Source: Tamarix chinensis (taxonomy: Eukaryota; Streptophyta; Magnoliopsida; Caryophyllales; Tamaricaceae). From it: a stretch of 64,000 nt of DNA. Location of the stretch: the NCBI GenBank assembly GCA_030549775.1, contig CM060175.1, positions 33,459,262 to 33,523,261 of the forward strand, in the 5' to 3' direction. Made by a program: the position numbers and the translations under genes. Shown here one piece after another: positions 57,596 to 64,000 of this stretch. Position 1 is the first letter of the stretch; each line of letters opens with the position of its first letter. The notes below the pieces were generated by a model. The model ran no database searches. It saw only the letters and a list, made by a program, of their open reading frames with translations, and was not told where the DNA came from.

Positions 57596-59157
57596 TGATG
57601 CACTGTCGTATGCACAACAAATTTAATAAATAAATCCTAATTCCCAAATACGTAGTATATGGCAAGAAGGAGTTGAACCCACAAGGAATGACGTTTTAAT
57701 CACTAATTTTGCTATTGATGTTATAACCCCATTTGTACAATTTTATTGATTCTTATACTAAATTCAATTGTACTAAATCTTAATCACTAATTGACAATTA
57801 GGGGAAGAATGAATTGGTGATGGAATTAAAATGCCATACATTCAAATAAGAAGAATGATTCTAAATAATTTAATGTTGACTTAGGAAACTCAGAATAACA
57901 AATTCCTATACTTCCTCTCAACCTTAATAAATTGAATATGCTCTCAATTTATTTTTATGCCCATTTAATAATCTAGGTTACGAACACTAGATTCAATTAA
58001 TGGTAGCTTTATGAACGGGAAGCAGCCAACTACAATCATAATCACAAAAGCTCGGATCATGCAATTGCATGAATTAATGGATAATATTAATAATTAATCT
58101 TCTTGCTACTATAGATAAATTTAATTAACAAATACAGGTTAATTTCATTGTCTTAGCAAAGATCAAGTTTTAAACCAAATAGGTGATCAATCTAATTAGT
58201 TCAAGAATCTTAATCTATGATATGGAATCATTCAATTCGATCCATTAATTCAATTAAACCTCATCTAGAATCAAACATTTAAAGTATGAAATGGTAATTA
58301 GGTTATAATTCCATCCTCAAATCATCCTACCCTATTCTAATTACTCAAATTTCTGCATATTCACAATTCATATAATTACACATAAATCTTGAAAATTAAT
58401 AACTACAACGCATTCACGAATTCTATTATTGCAACATTTAGATGATAATATAGTGAACACAAATAAAATTACAGAAAATCTACTTAGATTCAGCAAAAAT
58501 GAAGATATTGAAATTTACAAAGGAATAGAGGAAACTTATCAATTGAAGTGCAGAATGTCAAATCATCAATAGAATTCAAGAAGATCGAAAGTTGGAATTG
58601 TGCATTACATGTATGTTCTAAAGGAATAAAGGAAGAAAAATACATTCCAAAGGTTTTTTGATCCCCTCGTTCTGTCCCGAACCCTGTTCTCAGATAAAAT
58701 TTATCAGAAACAAGTCGCGCGGACAGTTACACGTTTTTAAATGGAAACACGGTCCATGTTTATGAAACACGGTACCCCCGTGTTTTCTTCCAACTGCTCT
58801 GCTGACAAGGATTTAAAGATCGATACTCGGGATAAATAACACAATCCGTGTTTATGAAACATGGGACCCCCATGTTTTTGATCTTCCTACTCAATTCCTT
58901 TGAAAGTTTCAGCTTAGCTTCTCTTGATGTATTTGTTCCGTTTCCAACTTCGCTCTCCTTGATTCAACATTTCTTGATGTGTTCTCTACTTGATTTCTTC
59001 TTTTCATTGATTTCTCCTTTAATTTCTTCAATTCTTTTCTTTCCTGTAAAATTTATTCAAAGGAGGAAAACTCGACAAAAAGATTAAATCTAATAGAATT
59101 AATGAGGGATAAATGATATTTTTAGACATGAAAATAATCAATAAATCTCATCTATCA
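57596..59157 (-). repeat. 5' LTR of element E
   Basis: 1562 bp, the same termini as the 3' LTR, with flanking atact at 59158-59162. The palindrome units at 58745 and 58837 have lost several CpG sites (for example ccgtg to ccatg, acacgg to acacaa) relative to the other LTR. The open frame at 58848-59087 is not a gene. Confidence 0.95.
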
Positions 59158-60949
59158 ATACTCATTCATCTATAATATAATGAAGCTAACCAACCAAGCA
59201 TATAAGAGATGCTTTCTAAAGTAAGGATTATAAAAAATCTAGATACAATAACCATAATCTTCAAAATATATCTCATATCTCAATATCAAATTGATATTAT
59301 CTGTATACTATAGGTAGAGGTCAAATGCACAATACCAAATAAAATCTATATTATCAAAGGTAGGGATCAAAGTCATCATTCCAAACCATAGGTAGTCCTA
59401 AGGCTATTACCAAACTAATCCAATAACCATTTCAATCCAATAATAATTATTTCTATTTTTATTTACTCAAGGGGATATGATATTAATCTGAAGACATAAA
59501 AGTACACCATTTATAATTGTGTATAAAGCATCATTGTACCCTCTCAACCATCCAAACTAGAGGAATAAAATCTCTATGGTCATACTAGTGCACAAGGCAA
59601 CATAGTATCCTCCCAACCTATACCAACTATAGGGCCCATAAGTCACCTATAGAGTAAACTAAGCCTTACTAGAGTATAATGGCACATTAGTGAGCCAAAA
59701 AAATTGAGTGCTTGTATCTCATATTTAGGGTAGCTACCCTTAAAGTGAAACCATTCCCAATTCGAGGTATTTCACTTTAAGTATTAATATCTTAAAAAGG
59801 TGAACACAAAATATCACATATTGTACAAAGATTTTCCATTCCATACTTAACTATTTTCCTTTATTTCCAATTATTCATGTCAACTTTAAGGTCAATAGTC
59901 CATGTCTAAGTTAAAGTTAATAATAAGGTCAACTATCAATACAAGAATGTCATATTATGTCCGATTATTTATGTTAGGCATATTAGGTCGAAAGTGACCA
60001 AAATATCTTTAAGACTATTATTACCATATTATCATTCATTTTAAACACTAATTTCATCTTCTTTATTTTTTCATGAAAAGTCTGAAACATACTATTTAAA
60101 TTATATAACATACAAATAAATTACCGGACATACCAAATTACCATTTTCCCCTTATACATGATTTTGAACGTAAAATCCAAATACTTATATCTAGGACATC
60201 AAATCATACATTCCCATGCTTAATAGGAGATAACACATATTAGGCATACTTTTCAAAACAAGTATCATAATACCATTAGAGTGACCAAAATACTTCTAAG
60301 ACATATAATAATAATAATGCTAAAACATGCATTCTAAATCATCAAATTAAGTATTCCCATACTCAAAAACCAATAACATATAGTATACACACTTGTTAAA
60401 ATAAAAATTATGATACGCTTAAATGACCAAATTATCCATAGGGCATACAATAGTAATAATTATGCAAAAAATGCGCCTAAGCATGCTCAACCTATCATAT
60501 TAGACATACTTGAGATACATAATTTAATTCCATCATTTAACCTTTTTTAACTAACATTCATACCCATAATAATTTACATGCTCCATTTTTACCAATTTCT
60601 ATGCTAACACTCTTAGGTAGATAATTAAAACATAATGAATATAATTGCTATAATTTATACATAAAAAATCATAATGTTCTACCATGCAATATCTCACATT
60701 TTATTAGAGTAGAGATTACACGATTTCTAATAAAAGCATAAAATATGGGTAAACTGCTAAAATTGATTAAGGTTTACTAATTAAAATTTTTGTACCCAAA
60801 AAAATAATACCATATTAACCATATTAATATTTAACGAGCAAAATAATAATTTTTATTCAAATAATTATTAATTAGTAAATAAAAAAATGTCCTTGATGTT
60901 AAAATGGGTATAAAATATACTTTAGTACACATGTACATTGCTCACGCTG

Positions 60950-61960
60950 TATGTAGGGTGAGGGGAGGAAGTATGTAGAGAGATATTAGGAGGAGGGATG
61001 GTTGCTAGAGGTGGTGGATAGAGGGAGAGGTGCACGGTGGTGATGTAGTGGTGGCGGCGAGGATATTAGCTGTGGTTGGCATAGTTGGGAAATAATTTAG
61101 CTCCAATGGTAGGAAGAGAGGCATAGTGAAGGGGCAAAGGTGTCTTGGTGGTGGCATGGTTATCGATCGGTTGTGCAAGGAGGCTATATGGGTGTTGGTT
61201 GGATTTGGGATGATAAAAGGAAGGGTGACAAACAAGGAGGAGGCTATGGTGTTAGGGAATTTGACAAGCAAAGGAGATAGTGTGAAGGTTGACAAGGGAA
61301 GATTAAGGAGGAGAAAAGGAAGAATGAGAAAAGGAAGATGAAGAGGAAGGGGTGTTCAGGGGTAGTGATGGTGATGGTGATTAGATATGTTATGGGAGAG
61401 GATATAATAGTGGAGGTGGGGGCTAGCACAAAATGGGAAAGTATGGAGGTAGGGTTGGCTAGGTTTTCAAAAAAGAAAATAGAGGAAAGGGTGTGGAGAA
61501 GGAAGAAGAAGAATGATAAAGGAGACTTAGGTGATGGTGAAGATAGGGTAGAACGATAGTATGTCTGGCCGTAAGGAGCAGGGATATGAATGAGGAGGAG
61601 GAGGAGGAGGAGGAGGAGGAAGAAGAAGAAGAAGAAGAAGAGGGAGGAATGGGTTGTTTGGGCTCGAAGAGGATAGGGAAATATGTGATATTAGGGAGTA
61701 GGTAGGGGTTGTTAGAGTATGTTTGGGTGGAGGGGAGCTGGGCAAGGGAGAAGGGAGGAGAAGGAAGTTGTAGGCTAGGTTAGTATGGGAAAAAGTGAAA
61801 AAAAACAAAAGAATTAGTTGAGCCCGTGAAGGAAATTGGTTTGGTGAGAGGAAAAGAGTGTTTGGGCATAGGGAGAGAAAGAAAAAGAGAAGGAAAAGAT
61901 AAAGAAAAATGGAAGAAAAATGGGAAAAGGGAAAAGAAAGAAAAAGAAAAAACACATTTA
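60950..61960. repeat. Purine-rich tract of element F with (GGA)n(GAA)n
   Basis: A plus-strand G/A-rich kilobase with a pure (gag/gga)n run passing into (gaa)n at 61593-61642 and further purine runs at 61870-61950. It is the leader region of a minus-strand LTR, as in D and G. The open frames 61005-61955 on both strands are compositional. Confidence 0.75.
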
Positions 61961-62236
61961 GTTTTAAAATTATAATTAGATTAAATTTAGGATTAAGATA
62001 AAAATTATTTATCTAGTTTTAGGGTACTTGATTAGGAAAAGTAAACTAGGTTAAAATATATAGGTTTAGGATGGATTAACATAATATAAAAGATAAACTA
62101 ATTAGGCTATATTTTTTAAGAATTTATCTTGGCATATAAATCAAATAATAGCAAATGAATTAAGTTAATATTTAAAGTTTATTTTAAAATATAATTTTAT
62201 CAAAATTAATATTAAATAATATTTTGGGGTATTACA

Positions 62237-62479
62237 CTTCACCTCTATCTAATATTTTCCCTTTTTTCAATATGTCTCATCTTTATAACTCGACTAGGAC
62301 AATATTCGATTAAGTAACATTATTGAAGTGAATAACCCCTCTGATACTATATTCCTTCTTCCCAAACTTTAATTCTACCAACCCCTCGAATAAAGCCAAT
62401 AACCTGCCTAACAAGTGTATAACCTTATATGCTAAGGCACTTTATTCTAGCATTCCTTTCTACTCTTATTTATCTATAA
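62237..62479. other. Spacer right of element F
   Basis: No gene seen. The first five bases (cttca) would be the right target duplication of F, but the partner was not located. Confidence 0.4.
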
Positions 62480-64000
62480 GGGAATTTCTTCAAGCCTGTC
62501 AGCTTAGCACTTCTTAGTTTGTTCCCAATGCTTGGAGAATGGTGACAAGATTTTTGTAAGTTTGCTATTTGTTGGAAGTCTGACAAAAAATGGATTTGTT
62601 CAAATATTTTTCAAAGTCTTAGGTCAACCATCATCCCTAAGATTCTAGTTAGTTCAAACTAGAGGCAAAAATAAGTTTATCATAGAGCCTCGATATTTTG
62701 TTAAAAGGTGAAAGTTACAATACTTATTCATCTTTGGTGATTTAGTGTGGAATTTTCCCAAATGGGGCCAGCTTAACCCAAATGTAAGTGAGTGTCTACC
62801 TTTATCTCTTGACTTGAAAGCTTGTGCGGATAAATTTCACAAGTCCATACAAGATGAGTGCATTGTTAATAACAAAAAAGTTGCAATCAATCCCATCATC
62901 CTTAGGAAGATAGGGATAATTTTTGACATTCATGAGTAACATGACCTCATTTCATCATTTACACTCATTTAATGATTTAACCCATTTATCAAGATATGGA
63001 ATCATCCTTCTTAACATTTTTATAAATTTTAATGCATGAAAGGTTTGACAACAACCTACTGCCCTTGGTTTATCCAAAGGTATAAAAAAACCCCATCGTT
63101 TGTCCTCCTAGTGGAACATTTATAACCATGGCAACTAAAAAAAAGGTATATATTCTAATGATATATCACTACCATATTTATTCATAATGACATTCGAAGA
63201 GCTCTTTTATCTTAAAAAAATCCCAAATCTTGGTCCTAAAAAACTATAGAAGAAATCAAAACTAAACAAGGTTAGTAATATAATAATTTTATAACGGCAT
63301 CAATTATTAACCCAGTCTTTAGTCCACTAGTTTTCCTTACAAAACACATTTTGTGGTCACTATGCTTGCCTATGTGATTATTGTTTCTTTATAATTCATT
63401 TACACTTAAAGAGGAAGGCCCACCTAAAGCAATCCCAAAAGTATCGATAGCTAAGAAGATTCCAAAGTCTTTATTTGGTCAATCCAAACCTCTATTTTCC
63501 CTACTCACTATTAGTCCCAAGATGTCAGCACAAAATTCTTTTTGAGCCTTTTTAGAGATTGACCAAAAATATAGGTAAGGCAATGATGAACCAATACTTG
63601 AGGGAACCTTAGCTTCCTTTTATCCTGACCCCTATTAAAGAGATTATAGTACTTGAAGAAGGGGATAATGAAGAGGAGGAAGGGATAGGAAGAGCAAGAA
63701 TTTTCCTAGGAACCAACACTATTCCTCCCCCATATGTAGAGACAAGCACAGTTGATGGTGGTACCTCAATAACATTTGTTAGACCATTAGGTGCTAATGG
63801 TACCACCTTTGCCGCTGTTATGTTAGATGGTCTTGATGTACAGGAACTGAAATTGGAGATTTTTGCTCAACATAAAGAATTTATTGAGAGTGGATATATC
63901 ATCTCCTTTGAAGATGATGGGATAACTTTAACCATGCCTGAATTCTACTCCTTCTTTAGCTCTCATCTTGAAGATATTGTATATAACAACCCCACTTTTA
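62480..64000 (+). pseudogene. Decayed 'putative gypsy-type' ORF, continues past the window
   Basis: A frame near 62518-62560 reads FVPNAWRMVTRFL and, after stops, frames give KMDLFKYFSKS and a WNFPKWGQLNPNVSECLPL stretch (62745-62800). This recalls the N-terminal domain of plant 'putative gypsy type transposon' proteins. A basic low-complexity region (63420-63530, reading IPKVSIAKKIPKSLFGQ) leads to a frame open from 63613 to the window end (129 codons: VLEEGDNEEEEGIG, VDGGTSITFVRPLG, EIFAQHKEFIESGYIISFED). The family link is tentative. The last part might belong to a separate element. Confidence 0.4.

Larger units (their letters stand above)
46361..59157 (-). mobile_element. Athila-like Ty3/gypsy retrotransposon 'E', complete, 12.8 kb
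   Basis: Two LTRs (46361-47921 and 57596-59157), perfect atact target duplications (46356-46360 and 59158-59162), a primer-binding site, a polypurine tract, gag, pol (PR-RT-RH-IN) and an extra ORF between pol and the 3' LTR, all on the minus strand. Size, tRNA-Asp primer site, DLGAS-type protease, FMDD reverse transcriptase and the extra 3' ORF all point to the Athila lineage. By eye the LTRs differ at about 45-50 sites (about 3%). Gag-pol has several stops and shifts, so it cannot move on its own, while the 3' ORF is intact. Confidence 0.95.
45819..62236 (-). mobile_element. Long LTR-like element 'F', minus strand, split by retrotransposon E
   Basis: The right end is attttggggtattaca (ending 62236), i.e. 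a minus-strand start TGTAATACCCCAAAAT. Without E it is about 3.6 kb. The part at 46145-46203 (cctattgaataggcagggga ... tactgagtaa) matches 41405-41463 of LTR D. Right of E come a decayed cassette area (59510-59800), AT-rich DNA, a purine-rich block (60950-61960) and the AT-rich end. The retrotransposon E target duplication (atact) shows E inserted into F. The left end of F is not resolved and may touch LTR D at 45818. Open frame 45864-46199 is LTR sequence. Confidence 0.6.

Noticed and set aside
61005..61955. Open frames, including a 142-codon Leu/Pro-rich one
   Set aside because: Encoded by the purine tract of element F, including (GGA)n(GAA)n; no conserved motif.

Overview
The window is nuclear DNA from a flowering plant, probably a dicot with a large repeat-rich genome. 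It holds an intronless seed oleosin gene, fragments of plant cytochrome b561 and leucine-rich-repeat receptor kinase genes with plant-type introns, Athila-type and other Ty3/gypsy retrotransposons, plant LINEs, and long AT-rich stretches with (AT)n and (ATT)n microsatellites. The species cannot be named from the sequence. Only two long reading frames look intact: oleosin (16693-17220, minus) and the accessory ORF of the Athila-like element (49453-50709, minus).

Layout. 1-3882: decayed Ty3/gypsy pol on the plus strand with a 341-bp segment present three times in tandem. 3883-8543: remnants of two long-terminal-repeat (LTR) sequences in opposite orientation. 8544-11339: AT-rich DNA, a degenerate ~20-bp minisatellite and a 5'-truncated LINE. 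11340-15796: a 4.46-kb solo LTR (A) with perfect CGTAA target duplications. 15802-17460: a small gene island (LINE RNase H scrap, oleosin and its upstream DNA). 17461-21272: AT-rich DNA without genes. 21273-31399: a solo LTR (B, minus strand) with perfect ATTCA duplications, split by a third solo LTR (C, plus strand, 25459-30623). 32332-37271: a near full-length but dead LINE. 37884-40486: a candidate DNA transposon that has picked up pieces of two unrelated genes. 41330-45818: another long LTR (D). 45819-62236: a further LTR-like sequence (F) split by a 12.8-kb Athila-like retrotransposon (E, 46361-59157) with ATACT target duplications. 62480-64000: decayed gypsy-type ORF running off the window.

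The most unusual structure is the architecture shared by the giant LTRs. They begin TGTAAYACCCC or TGAAATGCCCC, end GGGGTGTTACA, carry a pyrimidine-rich leader region, an element-specific minisatellite, and then a conserved cassette of two blocks. Each block is bounded by inverted arms and holds two to four copies of a CCRRTCCACCGGTWATAATAGTGG-like unit. The arms differ in sequence between elements but keep their complementarity. A second short conserved core (TTACTCRGTA) lies about 0.4-0.5 kb before the LTR 3' end. No internal region of this family is present, so its coding capacity and lineage are unknown from this window.
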